Source: Niebla homalea (lineage: Eukaryota > Ascomycota > Lecanoromycetes > Lecanorales > Ramalinaceae). Taken from it: DNA of 64,000 bases. Below are positions 11,926 through 23,809 of this stretch, in pieces (within the stretch, counting starts at the first letter, position 1; every line of letters starts with the position of its first letter). The stretch is from contig JAHGAU010000009.1 in the NCBI GenBank assembly GCA_019925105.1, positions 1,426,001 to 1,490,000 of the forward strand. The letters are read 5' to 3'. Position numbers and translations under genes: made by a program. The notes beneath the pieces are model-generated. The model had not been told where the DNA came from. It saw nothing but the letters and a program-made list of their open reading frames with translations, and made no database searches.

Positions 11926-12779
11926 ATGGTCAAGCCTCTGGCTTTCAAGGGGGACAAGAAGTCGAAGAAGCGAAAGGCACCTTCCTCTCCAGGACCAGCT
12001 GACCCTCGTCGGAACACTCTCGTTTCACAGTCGTTGGGAAACGCAACGGATGACCAGCAGGAAGATGATAGTTGGGTAACTGCTGAGTCTGCTTCAGATC
12101 TCAAGGGTCCTGTGATCTTCGTTCTGCCATCACCAAGACCTTCGTGTATTGCCTGCGATGCCAATGGCACGGTCTTCGTGAGCGAGTTGGAAAATATGGT
12201 CGAAGAGGACCCTTCTACAGCTGAACCACACGATGTAAGGCAAGTGTGGATCGCTAATCAAGTACTTGGTACAGACGAGGTCACTTTTAAAGGTCATCAC
12301 GGCCGGTGAGCTAGTTAAATCGCTAGGCTGCGTGGCATGGACTGATCATTTCCAGCTATCTAAGCACCGACAAGATCGGGTGCCTCTCGGCTAACCGTGA
12401 AGCTATTTCGCCCGAGGAGTCCTTCCTCTGTGTAGCCTCCTCGGAGACCAACGGCCATTTCAGTGTACAAACTGTGCGCGAGAAGTTCCTGACCATCACG
12501 AGCGACGAAAAGCAAGTAGAAATACGGGGCGATGCAGATGCAATCTCCTTCAATACTACTTTGCGGATTCGAATGCAAGCGCGCTTCAAGCCGAAACTCA
12601 GAGCGCAGAAACAACAAAAACTCAAGGAAAGAATCAGTCGAAAGGAATTGGAAGATCTCGTTGGCAGGAGGTTGGAGGATGAAGAAGTCCGCACATTGAA
12701 AAAGAGTCGTATGAAGGGTGATTTTCACGAAGCCATCCTAGATGTCAGGGTCAAGGGAAAACACGACAAATACACCTGA
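11926..12779 (+). CDS. frg1: FRG1-like protein
   Basis: Two exons (11926-12305 and 12356-12779) with a 50-nt intron give 267 residues. The N-terminus is basic (MVKPLAFKGDKKSKKRK), as in FRG1 family proteins. The fascin-like trefoil region follows: VWIANQVLGTDEVTFKGHHGRYLSTDKIG across the splice junction, then REAISPEESF. The C-terminus is Lys-rich (FKPKLRAQKQQKLKER, DVRVKGKHDKYT). FRG1 is an actin- and RNA-associated nucleolar protein linked to pre-mRNA processing in animals; in fungi the family is conserved but little studied. It converges on wc-2 with a 362-nt gap. Start chosen at the ATG of MVKPLAF rather than an upstream in-frame ATG at 11896, because family members begin this way. Confidence 0.9.
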
Positions 12780-13141
12780 GATGTCTCCCTTCCCTGTTGT
12801 GTGAGAGCAACATGATGAGAGGAAAGCTTCTTGTGGCATTGCTGCATCTTGAGGTCATAAGGATGTTCGCTGCCGAAGGTACCGACGACACGATGTCGTT
12901 TGCGGCAACACCACGAGGCTGATGGGACAAATGCCAGTCAGAGAAGAGAGAGAAATCCAAGTCACGCAAGACTGGTGCTTGTAAAATTTGTGCGAATTGG
13001 GGGTATTTACAGAGGGTAATTTACGCCTTCCGAACGCTACTGAAGTTTGGACCGCAGGATGTACATAGCTCCTGACTCCGCGTTACGCATTGACGGAAAG
13101 AAGATTCGTCATGGTATGAAGGGGGTCTGCGAGCCGTCCTG
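12780..13141. other. Convergent intergenic gap
   Basis: 362 nt between the FRG1-like stop and the WC-2 stop. It holds only the two 3' ends; the minus-strand open frame continuing below 13142 is past the spliced WC-2 stop. Confidence 0.5.
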
Positions 13142-14719
13142 TTAGCTTCCAGAGCTGACCCCTTGGGGCAATGATGGCACAGGACCAGGTCTTGGACCTG
13201 TACGTTCTTTCTTTTCTTTCTTCGCCCAACGAACTGCCTCAAGTCAGCCAATGGAGGGCAAGAAACATTCAATCTGAAACACCTACGTCCACATGCGTTA
13301 CAAAGCGTCTTTGGTCCCGTCGGACCTTTCCTCCACTCGGGGGAATCGAGGGTCCCGCAATCCGTGCAGACGTATTCGTCGGCTACCTTGAGCTTCTTCT
13401 TTTTGTCGCCCAGTCGATTGTCCTTATCCACAGGTATAGCGATACCCGCATCTCCTCGGATCAAGGCAGGGCTTGCGTCTCCTGTACTGATTCCTTGTGA
13501 CCGTTCACCATCTCGGTACCGAAGGCCTGTCAACATCTCAATAGTCTCGATGTGGGTAGCGCCTTCGTAGCGCGCCATTTTGTCATTTATGCTATCCGGC
13601 TTCGAACTCGCGTTCGCCTCGTCCAGGTTCTGTTGCGTTAGTGCGGTGTTGGAGACACTTGGTTTGGCTGGTGGAGGCATGCCATTGTAGTCGTTTGATT
13701 GGGCCGATGTCATCGAAGCTGAAGCAGGGGTTCCACTCTCGGTTGTTTGAGTATTGGAGGGTGTCACACTTCCATGGCCTTCATGCTTTTTCTGAAAATG
13801 TCTTTGCTGAGCCTCCAGCTCCTCCTGCTCCTCACGACGAAGGTCGGCAATTCGCTTTGTGAGCCGCTCATTTTCAATTTTGTGCTCCAGGAATGAGTCG
13901 AGGAGACTTGCATTCTTGGTCGGATAGGGCCGTGCCATCATGAAAAAGCCACGGCAGGAGCTGGCGGCGTTGTTCGGACCTAGAGCGGCGGCGTCGGATG
14001 TGAGATGAGGGTGACCATGCGACTCGAAGATTGTAAAGGTACTGTCAGCTTTCCGGAACCTGTAGAAAAACCGAAGAGGATTCCCCGAGGCAATGCTCTC
14101 GTTGAACTCTCGGACAAAGATTCCGCTGTCATCGGTATGTATGAAATCTACAATGAATTTGCCGACCAGGTCCCCTTGATCGTACCCAGTCAGGTGTTTG
14201 CTAGACGGCGAAACGTACAGAATTCTGCCATCAGGCGTCAAGATGTGCAGGAAGTCCTTCAATTCCTCGAGGACTCGTTGAGACCAGTTCCTTCGCTTTG
14301 TGAAGTCGGTCAAGGTGCTACCGTTGGGATTCGTCTGTGTACCGAAGCCCGTCGGCAAAGGACCAGCTCCTGCACCAGAACCGGAGGCATTCATGACCGA
14401 GCCGTCAGCGTTGTCTTGCTCCTGCTCCTGATTTTGTTGCCTATCCATCTGCGACTCATTGGCGTTATATTGCTGGTCTTGAGGATTGAGGTTGAGATGA
14501 AGGTTCATCGGTAGCAGGTCTACATCAAGGCCGTCCATGATGTCTCCGCCTTGGTCCATCATGTCGGTCATCGAGGCGTCTCCGCCGTGCAAGGCATCCA
14601 TCTGGCACATTCGTCAGAACAAACGATGAGCCATCCGACCAAGGTAGCGGTCACAAGCATCTTACGTGGGAACCCTGTGGAGGAGGTAGGCCGCTCTGGC
14701 CATTGTCGAAAATGGACAT
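13142..14719 (-). CDS. wc-2: White-Collar-2-type PAS/GATA transcription factor
   Basis: Three minus-strand exons (14719-14666, 14601-13287, 13233-13142) give 486 residues. Exon 1 codes [19 protein letters not shown] Gln/Asn-rich segment follows (about 40-65), then one PAS domain (about 105-215, including [17 protein letters not shown] and FIHTDD). A coiled-coil-like stretch rich in Glu/Gln comes next, and a GATA finger of the C-x2-C-x18-C-x2-C spacing characteristic of white-collar proteins (CTDCG to CNACG). Splicing out 13286-13234 turns the finger end into [19 protein letters not shown], as expected; without it the frame wanders to 13021. WC-2 partners WC-1 in the blue-light receptor and circadian complex and binds GATC-type promoter elements in the nucleus. 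The gene is divergent from rad50. Confidence 0.95.
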
Positions 14720-15055
14720 GATGGTCGGACTGCATTGAGACTGCGACTTGCCCGTGACGCGCAGCAGAGTCTTCACATATCTCGCCCAAGTCAAATGTCA
14801 GTTTGATAGGCTGGCAAAGTGCAAGTCTCAATTTCGATCACGTGACCGCCCGTCGTACCCCGCTGCAAAAGAAGACCGCCAAAACGCGAACCTGGACCAG
14901 CTACAGAATGCGGTAAATGAGCGTGTCTTAATGTAGGTGGTGTTGTGGAACTGTGTTGCAAAGTATTCGACACAGTCATAAAGTTCTTACTTCTGCTTTC
15001 TCTGCATTCCAACAACTTCTCTTTTGCTCACCTACCGACGCTTGATTGTGCCAGG
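14720..15055. promoter_or_regulatory. Shared divergent promoter, wc-2 / rad50
   Basis: 336 nt separate the two start codons, so promoters and 5' leaders of both genes must fit here. Several GATC/CGATC-like words lie near the middle (for example around 14836), of interest because white-collar complexes bind GATC-type sites; this is suggestive only. No TATA box stands out. Confidence 0.5.
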
Positions 15056-18000
15056 ATGTAAGTATTCAAGAACTCCCCCTCTGAACCTATTCTTGCTAAT
15101 GGTTCCAGGTGTAAGCCCTTTTCAGCTCTTTCGTTGAGATCATGATACTGATCGTGTCCTCGCGAAGCGAAAATCGAGCGTCTCTCTGTTCTAGGGTAAG
15201 CCAGCACTTTCTACCAGTGTAGTTGACTTTGATTCATTCCTAAGCCTTTCTTGCAGAGTCCGATCCTTCGACAACGTACACAGAGAGGTCATCCACTTCG
15301 ATACTCCGCTAACATTGATCGTTGGCTCCAATGGCTCAGGCAAGACGGTCTGTAAATGATATTGGATTTAGTGGTCTGAGTGCTGATGGAGTAAAGACTA
15401 TTATCGAATGCCTTAAATATGCCACGACCGGAGACCTACCGCCTAACAGCACTCGAGGTGGCGCCTTCATTCATGATCCCAAGGTCAGCATATCCATTTG
15501 CACCTCCTTCATAATGCTTACCATTCAAAGCTCTGTGGAGAGAAAGAAGTCATGGCCCAAGTCAAGGTATTGTTCAGGAGCGCCTCGCAGCAGAAGAAGG
15601 TTATCACTCGGAGCCTACAGCTTAAAGTGAATAAGAACAAGCCACCGACGCAGAAGACGCTAGATGGATCACTGGTTGTGTTCAATGCGAGTGGCGAGAG
15701 ACAGGCTGTATCATCACGTAATGCCGAGCTGGATATGCTTGTGCCTCAGAGCCTCGGTGTCTCCAAGGCCATATTGAATTCTGTGATATTTTGCCATCAA
15801 GATGAGAGCTTATGGCCCATGAGTGAACCTTCGGCGCTCAAAAAGAGGTTTGATGAGATTTTTGAGGCTTTAAAATATACCAAGGCAATCGACAACATCA
15901 AGGTGCTCAAGAAAACCCAAGGTCAAAAGCTACAGCATCTTAGAACTGCTGAGGGTGTGGCGAAAGACACCAAGATCAGAGGCGATAGGGTATGATCCTG
16001 GCTTGACATGTAACAATACATACATAGACTAACGCGGACACAGGCAGAGAAGCAGTCTATACAGCTTCTGGCAGAGGTAGATCAAGTCCGGGATGAAATA
16101 GAGCTCTTGTCCACCAAGATGAATGAAGCAGATGAGAAGCAAAAGCGAGCGCAAGACAAAGTTTCGACTTACCAGCAAGTGCAGAACGATCTTACTTCGG
16201 AGCGAATGAAAAGGGATCTCATTCACCAGAACGTTGAGAAGATAAAGCGGACCCTTCATGTTCGCAGTGAATCCAACGAATGGCTTAAATCAGAGATTGA
16301 GAACTATGAGGACCGCGTCAAATCGCACCAGAAGCATGATGAACAATTGAGAGCTCGGTACAAAGAAATCGAAGACGCCATCAAACGCTGTCGAACGGGG
16401 CTTTCCCGCAAGCACGAGGAGATTGGCATGTACGAAGGACAGAAGGCTCATCACGAACAACAGAAAGAGGGGATGAGATCTCTCATCGAAACTCTGTCTA
16501 GACAGCACAACATTCGAGGCTACGGCGCTAACATTGACGACGCTCGATGTGAAGATTTCACTCTCAAAATTTCCAAGCTCCTGAGAGAGCAACAGGAAAG
16601 GGTTCAGAAGCAGAAACAAGAATCAGAAGCCGAACTAGGGGACGTGCAAGAAACATTGACTAAGCTTAGCGATCAGAGGACCACCCTGATGGCGGAAAGG
16701 AACGCGTGCAAGCAACACATGTCCCAGAATGAGCTTAAGTTGAAATCCTATCGAGATCAATTATCAAAGATGAACACCGATGAAGGAGAATTAGCCATTA
16801 TAGACTCCAAGATCGAGCAGCTTGAAGATGATCTCGCAAAGGCGAAGAAAGAATCTGAAGCTGCGGCCTGGGATACACAGATTCATGATTTCGATGCTCG
16901 TATTCAAGACAAGGCCTGCAAGATCAAATTGCTCAACGAGGAATTAGTGCTCGGCACCAAACATGCGGGCGATCTGGCCCGACTTGAACATCTACAGAGG
17001 GAACTTGCAGATTCCAGACGAAGCCTTGACCGACTCTGCAGTGTCAACAAAATGAGGTTCCAAACCACGCTCCAACACGAATGGTCGCCTTCAGATTTGA
17101 ACAGGGATTTTCAGGGGTCACTGAAAGCGAAGTCTGAGCAACTGAGAGACCACGAACGTCAACGAGCGTCGCTGTCTCGAGACTTGGAGCAGTTCGATGC
17201 GGAAATTGCGAGCTCATCGAAGGCTTTATCTAACGGCAAACATGATCAAGCTTCTTGCGAAAAGCTGATCAACGAGAGCATAGGGCGGCCCCCCAGTGCC
17301 TACACTACCGAAGTACAGGAAATACAGGAAGGCCGTGACGTGCTCAAGTTGGATCTTAGCAATTTCGGGCACCTTAGAAAGTTCTACCAGGACGCCCTTG
17401 ATCTGGTCGAAGAAAAAGATAAGTGCAAGCTGTGTACACGAAGATTCACAGGTGAGAATGAAAAGGAAGCCTTCGTGAAGCTTATGAAGCGGAAATTGGA
17501 AAAGGGTGACATCAGCAAGGTAAGAGAAGACTTGGAAAAGCAGGAGAAGTTGTTACGAATGGCAAAGAACGCTGCCCCTTCTTACGAAAGATGGTCTCGA
17601 TGGACAGAGATTGAGCAGCCCCAGCTGGAAACGCAACTAAAAGACCTGGCGGCCAAGCGGACCAAAGCAGTTCAGCAGCTCGAAGCGGAGGATGCAGTAG
17701 TCAATGATGCTGAGCAGGCCAAGGTAGAGGTCGATATGCTGGAAAAGCCGGTAGGGGATGTCGTGAAGTACCACGAAAGCATCACCCGCATTACTCAACA
17801 ACTTGAAAATCTCACGAAGACGCAATCGAGCAAAAAGCTCTCTCGCACATTGGACCAAACACGGAACGAACTGGACTCCATGAACCAAGAAGCGCAGGAG
17901 CTAAGGACCAGCAAAGATTATACCTCTGGGGACCGAGAGCGCTCCCGCGCAAAGATCAGCTCGTTGGAGCTTCAATTGAGAGACGCGAAGGGCGAGATGG

Positions 18001-19394
18001 CAACCACTGACTTTCAAGTGAAAGAACGAAACGAAAAAGTAAAGCAAATCGAGGAGCTTAATGCTAGCAATCGCGTTCAACGAGATGAATCGCGTAGGAT
18101 TGATGACCAAGTCAATCAGCTGATTCCTCAGATGGAAGCCACAGAGAGCCGGCGTGATGACACGAGAAGCCGAGCATCTCTAAAGGAAGACAAGCTGCGA
18201 GAACAGGTCTCGCATACGGCAGATAGTGTTAGCAAGCTCAAGCAGGTCTCCATGAACATTCGACAGTACGAAGAAAAGAACGGGCCGGCGAACCTAACGA
18301 GAAGTCGGAGAGAAATGGACGAGATCGCGGAAGAGATTCAACGAACGGAAGAGGAGAGAACGAAAACCATCAAATCCATCAAGCAGGTCGAAGATGAATT
18401 GGGAGCTCAAGAAAAGACGAAGGCGTCAATGCAAGACAACCTCGACTACCGCGGGTACTTGAAAGAACTCGAAGTTGCAGAAGGCAATGTTGCCGAATTA
18501 GAGTCCCACATATCAGAAGCCGATCAGACACATTGGGACCGTGAGTCTAAAAAGTGGCGTAATCGTTTGACGGAATATTCAGCACAGCAATCCAATAAGA
18601 TCGGACAAGTCTCCGAGAAGAACACAGCGCTCGAAAAGCATCGTAAGGAATGGGAGACTGAGTACAAGGATGCCGCCATCAACTACAAGAGGGCTCACAT
18701 TGAAGTAGAGGTGGGTGACTTTACCATAGCATGAAGGACACGCAAAGATCTGACATTGTGGTTAGACGACGAGAGCTGCGGTGGAAGACCTCGGGCGATA
18801 CGCTGGGGCGCTTGACAAGTAAGTTTCGCTCGAAAGGTGGACAGTGCATATTGCTCATCAGCTGTCAGGGCAATTATGAAGTACCACAGTATTAAAATGG
18901 CAGAGATCAACAGCATCATCGAAGAGTTGTGGCAGAAGACATACCAAGGTACCGATGTTGACAAGATCTTGATCCGTTCGGACGATGAGGCGGGCAAAGG
19001 CAACCGGTCGTACAATTACCGTGTCTGCATGGTGAAACAGGATACCGAGATGGACATGCGAGGCCGTTGCAGCGCGGGCCAAAAGGTGTTGGCAAGTATC
19101 ATCATTCGTCTGGCTTTAGCTGAATGCTTTGGTGTCAACTGCGGTCTGATCGCCCTGGACGAGCCGACGACGAATCTGGATGTGGACAACATTCGATCGC
19201 TCGCCCAGTCACTGCACGACATCATCCAAGCGCGGCGCCATCAAGCCAATTTTCAGCTCATTGTGATCACGCACGACGAAGATTTTTTGAAGTTCATGAA
19301 ATGTCCAGACTTCTGTGATGTTTATTACCGCGTGTCAAGGAATGAGCGCCAGAAATCGCAAATTCGGGTACAGTCCCTCTCAGATGTCATGTAA
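15056..19394 (+). CDS. rad50: DNA repair protein RAD50
   Basis: Exons 15056-15057, 15109-15110, 15168-15195, 15257-15347, 15397-15483, 15531-15989, 16044-18710, 18766-18818 and 18869-19394 sum to 1304 residues, the normal RAD50 length. The N-terminus reads [17 protein letters not shown] only if a two-nucleotide exon (15109-15110) is included. Walker A is GSNGSGKT (about 34-41). The Q-loop region contains [15 protein letters not shown]. Long coiled coils flank the zinc hook CKLC (about residue 683). At the C-terminus come the signature region [11 protein letters not shown] and Walker [16 protein letters not shown]50 is the ATPase/tether of the Mre11-Rad50-Nbs1 complex acting at double-strand breaks and telomeres. 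Each later intron (47-61 nt) restores conserved sequence, for example [11 protein letters not shown] and [11 protein letters not shown]. Confidence 0.96.
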
Positions 19395-20572
19395 GGACTG
19401 GACAGCATGTGTTGCACAGCGTGTGATTGTTAGCTAGATCAACATAGAAAGCGGATGGAGGTCCGGGCTGACAGGAGGGTGGCAAGCAAAGGGCATCTAA
19501 TTGTAGCATGGGCGCAAGACTCTGGTGAGCCATGCGCATGGCTGGCAGCATCGAAGATGATTTCTTATTGTGGCTGTAGCTATGTGTCTACTATCAATCA
19601 AAATCCATCCATTCTCCGTGCTGACATGGCTCGGCAGCGATGGGATCGATGCTCTTCTTGGAGTGCCTTGCCTAAGGCTCTGGGGGTTAGATTGCTCCTT
19701 TTTGCGGGGAAGACAAGGGCGCCATGACGGTGGTGATGATGTGCAGCGGCAAGGGAGAGGCTTGGCTTGAGTCTACCGTCTACGGTCTTGCCGGAGCTGC
19801 GGAGGTGGACTTCATTTCTATCTTCACCATCCTTCCCCTCACCACTCACGTTGTGAATCAGGCCTAGAGGCTGTGTTCGGTACTCGAGGTCAAATGACAG
19901 GTATTGTGAGATCGCAAGGCTATGACCGTCCGCTTGCGGGGGATACGGTGAGGAGGGTGGAACTTTCAAGAGTTTGCCGCTCCACGATATATCTCAAACA
20001 TGTCCCCACTCTTTTCTGGTATTCGATGTATTTCCACTCCCCTCCCTTGCCACGCGCAGTACGGCAATAAACCAAGTCCCCAAGTACCGAGCCAAGCACG
20101 AGCCAAACACGAATTGGCTTGCATCCTACTGGCTCCCTTCCATGCACAGTGCCCAAAAATAAAAATCAAGGAAACACAAAAGAACACTCAGGGGTTTGTT
20201 TCGTTCCTGGCTAGTGGACATTAGACTAATACCTCATCCTGCGTGAGGTGAGCTACATCACTACTCTCCTGTTCACCGCTCACTTCCCAAACACATCATG
20301 CCTGGTCACTTTCATATGGGAATAGTCATTCATTCTTGCTTTTTCGTTCATTCTTAGTTTTTGCTATTCTACTTCCTCGAAATAATTCGCACCTGCCCAG
20401 GCCCCCAGGCAGGCATTCGCTGTTGCTCTTGCCCTCGCTCATTGGCATTCCTCGTCTGTCAACAAAGCCATCCCGCATTCATACGTCTTCGGCTTCCGCA
20501 TAAGGACTCTCTTCCTTGCTATTTACCCTCGCCTTCTCCTTTGCTTCTCATTCGCATCAAGTCCGCATTACA
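19395..20572. other. Intergenic region, rad50 to exo-glucanase
   Basis: About 1.2 kb with no supported gene. From about 20340 it becomes strongly pyrimidine-rich (many TTC/CCT runs), like the leader of a highly expressed fungal secreted-enzyme gene. Short frames on the minus strand around 19600-20190 show no motifs. Confidence 0.5.
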
Positions 20573-22178
20573 ATGGGCTTGCTCTCTTTGATTGTGGTCT
20601 CTTTGGCGACCTCGACAGTAGCGTAAGTATTTCATCAGTCTTGAAGAAGCTCAGACTAAGCTTGCCAGCTCTCCATTTTCTCTGTCGAAACGAAGTGTAG
20701 ACTTCAAATGGGGTGATACAACGGTGCAAGGCGTAAACCTGGGTGGTTGGCTTGTACTGGAACCGTCAGTGGTGAATGCGTCCCTTGATGATATCTACTG
20801 ACCTCCACGGTCAGCTGGATAACGCCATCAATATTCCAGCAATTTCCCGGTCATGCCGTCGTTGATGAATGGACACTGTGTGAAAACTACCCTGATCAAG
20901 CCCCGGGTATACTTCAAAATCATTGGGATACTTGGGTCTCTCTGGACGACTTTGAGAAGATCGCGGACGCTGGTTTCAACATGGTGCGCATACCAGTCGG
21001 CTGTGAGTCTCCCGCCCGTCACAGCGCCGAGAGCCCACAAGTACTGACGCGAGCGAACGACCAGACTGGGCCTTCCAAAAGGCCAATGACCCTTACGTGC
21101 AAGGCGCTGCGCCATACATTGACAAGGCCATTACCTGGGCCAGGGCAACGGGCCTGAAAATTTTGATCGATCTTCACGGTGCTCCTGACTCTCAGAACGG
21201 GTACGACAACTCCGGTCACAACGGTACTGTTGGCTGGACAGGGAGTCAGGAAAGTATTGCAGACACTCGGGCGGTGATCCAGAAGATTGCAAACAGATAT
21301 GCGCAAGACTCATATCAAGATACCGTGGTGGGCATTGAGCTGTTGAATGAGCCGCTTTCTTCAAAACTTCCTGGCGGTACAGACGCGCTGGTCCAATACT
21401 ACAAAGACAGCTATGGCGACGTACGCGTCGTCAGCGATACACCGACTATTCTTCATGATGGCTTTCAGAATGGCACGTTCTGGAACGATATTTTATCGTC
21501 GTCTGATGCGCAAGGTGTCATCATTGATCATCATGAGTATCAGGTCTTTACTGACGAGCTTGTTGCGCTCTCAGCTGATGTATGCCCACTTTGTTGTTGA
21601 CGACATTGCAGCCGCTGACATGTTCTCTAGGAGCACGTACAGAAGGTCTGCTCCAACTCCTATACGTATGTTGCGGACACCAGCCATTGGGTGATTGTAG
21701 GCGAGTGGACAGCTGCCATGACCGATTGCGCAGCAGTAAGTAGTTCCTCATCCTCGCCCCTGCGACAATCTGTGGAGGAAGTGTGGACTGAAGTCCCAAA
21801 TCTGGCCCCCAATACCAATGCTCGGTTTTCTTTCTGCAACTGCAATTGGATCCAGATACTGACGTTATGATCTGGATTCAGGCATTGAACGGCTACGGAC
21901 TTGGGTCACGTTGGGAGGGCAACTACCTTGGTGACAGTGGCGCCACCGGCCGCTCGTGTGGTGACATCAACTACATCGATACATGGAATGACACGCTCAT
22001 CGAGAACACCAAACGTTATATCCAAGCCCAGCTAGATGTCTTTACGCAACAGACCAAAGGGTTTATTTTCTGGAATTTCAAGACCGAAGCATCAGCAGAG
22101 TGGGATCTTTTCCGCTTACTTGACAAGGGAGTGTTCCCAAACCTCAAGAATTATGAGCCGCAGTCGGTCTGCTCTTGA
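20573..22178 (+). CDS. exg1: Secreted exo-beta-1,3-glucanase (GH5)
   Basis: Six exons (20573-20622, 20669-20764, 20815-21002, 21065-21579, 21631-21735, 21882-22178) give 416 residues. Residues 1-17 (MGLLSLIVVSLATSTVA) form a signal peptide, followed by a Lys-Arg propeptide site (LSKR). The GH5 core shows [21 protein letters not shown], the acid/base glutamate in GIELLNEPLS and the nucleophile glutamate in VVGEWTAAM. The C-terminal DINYIDTWNDTLIENTKRYI and GFIFWNFKTE are typical of the fungal Exg1 group. The enzyme trims beta-1,3-glucan from non-reducing ends in the cell wall. Intron 5 (146 nt) is longer than the others. Tail-to-tail with the Maf-like gene, 376 nt apart. Confidence 0.95.
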
Positions 22179-22554
22179 GCCATGTCTCAGACTCGACTTT
22201 TGTTAGCCACGAGGGCACCCAGCGATCATGGAACCCTTATGATTGAAGACATAGACACTCGTTAGAGCTCTTTATTATCAACCGGCGATCCGAACGCACA
22301 CACAAGAGGTATGAGGATCTCGAAGAGGTATTGAAGAAGGAATATCATTGGGCAAAATCAGAAAGCTAGGAGAGCATATTTTGTCCTCTTTACACAAATT
22401 CTCTTCTGTGTACATAATTTGAGATGAAGCGCCTTTCATGATGGCAAACAAAGACAGTCTAGATTTGTCATGCGAGCACGCGGCGCAGGCGGCGTTTGCG
22501 GTGCAAGAGCGAACTCGTCGTGGGTATCGTAAACCTTGGCCTTACCATTACATC
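22179..22554. other. Convergent intergenic gap
   Basis: 376 nt between the glucanase stop and the Maf-like stop. A plus-strand frame at 22438-22656 with a hydrophobic stretch overlaps the end of the Maf-like gene and is best explained as antisense shadow. Confidence 0.5.
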
Positions 22555-23490
22555 TTAGTCGTCATCTTCGTCGGCGCAATACTCGTCTCCCAAGTCATCC
22601 TCGTCAGCCGTCTGCAGTACTTTCTCGATGAGGCCCAGCGTCGACCTCAAAGGTAAGCCGACCACATTATCGAAACTGCCCTCGATCCGGTCGACCAAGA
22701 TGGCCCCCATACCCTGGATGCCGTACCCGCCCGCCTTATCAGCGCCCTCCCTCGTCTTCACATATGCCATCAGTACATCGTCGCTAATATCCCTTCCAAG
22801 CTTGACCGTCGTCTCCTCCACCATGTTCTCCAGTGCATACCCCGGATCCCTCGCGCTCGCCAATGGGGCCATGACCACCACTCCCGTGAAGACCTTGTGG
22901 AAGGTGGTGTTCCGCAGCATCTTCAGCATGGCGATGTGATCAGCCTCGGAGCGCGGCTTCTCGAGCACGTGGCCCGCCTGCGAGACCACCACCGTGTCGG
23001 CCGCGATGACGAGGGCCGGATCGCCCAGCGTGGGGGAGTTGAGCGAGGCGGTGTAGACAGAGACGGCCTTTCGGGTGGCCGTCTGGAGGACATATTCGAA
23101 GGGTGAGAGGGATTTGGAGAGATTCTCGGCGAGGGTGGAGGGGACGACCTCGAGGTTGTTCAGACCTATCTTTTTTGTCGATTGGGAGAGTTTTAATAGG
23201 GTGTGGATTCGGGGGGGGTCGGAGAGGAAGCTTGTTGCGAACGACGGGGGACGATGTGAAGGGGTGAAAAGGTGGTTAAGAACTTTGAGGATCACCTGTG
23301 AGAGCAATTGTTGTCTTCGGGGTGAGGCTGATGCTAAAATGACCCGCTTATCCTTCAGAGAGTTTATAAGAGGGAGGTCGAGGGGGAGTGGCGCTCGGAG
23401 GGGCGGTGGTTTCGGTGGTGTCGTTTGCGCTGCCGCTTCATAATTTGGGGGAGGCTCTGTCGGGGTAGGCTCGTATTTGGTATCTGACAT
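22555..23490 (-). CDS. Maf/ASMTL-like nucleotide pyrophosphatase
   Basis: Two minus-strand exons (23490-23296, 23169-22555) give 269 residues. After a Pro-rich N-terminus comes the Maf signature RVILASASPRRQQLL, then NLEVVPSTLAENL, IAADTVV, LEKPRSEADHIAMLKML, and AGGYGIQGMGAILVDRIEGSFDNVVGLP-type sequence, all in family order. Maf proteins hydrolyse modified or canonical nucleoside triphosphates to monophosphates (house-cleaning). The intron (126 nt) is open and a multiple of three, so the unspliced frame also reads through; I splice it because the family has LLS directly followed by a short loop and NLEVVPST. The first true ATG is MSDTKYEP at 23490. A Glu/Asp-rich tail ends the protein. Confidence 0.9.
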   Translation of the reverse strand: MSDTKYEPTPTEPPPNYEAAAQTTPPKPPPLRAPLPLDLPLINSLKDKRVILASASPRRQQLLSQVILKVLNHLFTPSHRPPSFATSFLSDPPRIHTLLKLSQSTKKIGLNNLEVVPSTLAENLSKSLSPFEYVLQTATRKAVSVYTASLNSPTLGDPALVIAADTVVVSQAGHVLEKPRSEADHIAMLKMLRNTTFHKVFTGVVVMAPLASARDPGYALENMVEETTVKLGRDISDDVLMAYVKTREGADKAGGYGIQGMGAILVDRIEGSFDNVVGLPLRSTLGLIEKVLQTADEDDLGDEYCADEDDD

Positions 23491-23809
23491 TGTGTGTGGC
23501 AATTGGCCGTGAAGGGTTAAATGGGAACAGAATCCAGAACACCTCCTTATATTTTGTGCACGATGACCATAATAACGAATGCGTGAAGGTGAGGCTGAAG
23601 CTATAGGCCTCCTAATGCGTTACCATGCTGAAGAATACTTGCCCCCTGGACTCGAAGACTCCCCGGATGGACAATGCTTTTCTCCAGCATGTTGCTATGT
23701 CTACTACGGAGTTACGGCCGTGGCAAATGGGGGCGGACCAGCTTCTTGCCGCCATGCACAATGTCTCTATTGCCACCCAAAAGATTGGTAATTGATCGCG
23801 AACGTGTTC

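Noticed and set aside
13021..13141. C-terminal extension of WC-2 in the unspliced frame
   Set aside because: Removing the intron at 13286-13234 restores the GATA finger and gives an earlier stop.
22438..22656. Small plus-strand frame with a hydrophobic helix
   Set aside because: It overlaps the last exon of the Maf-like gene on the other strand and has no family motif.
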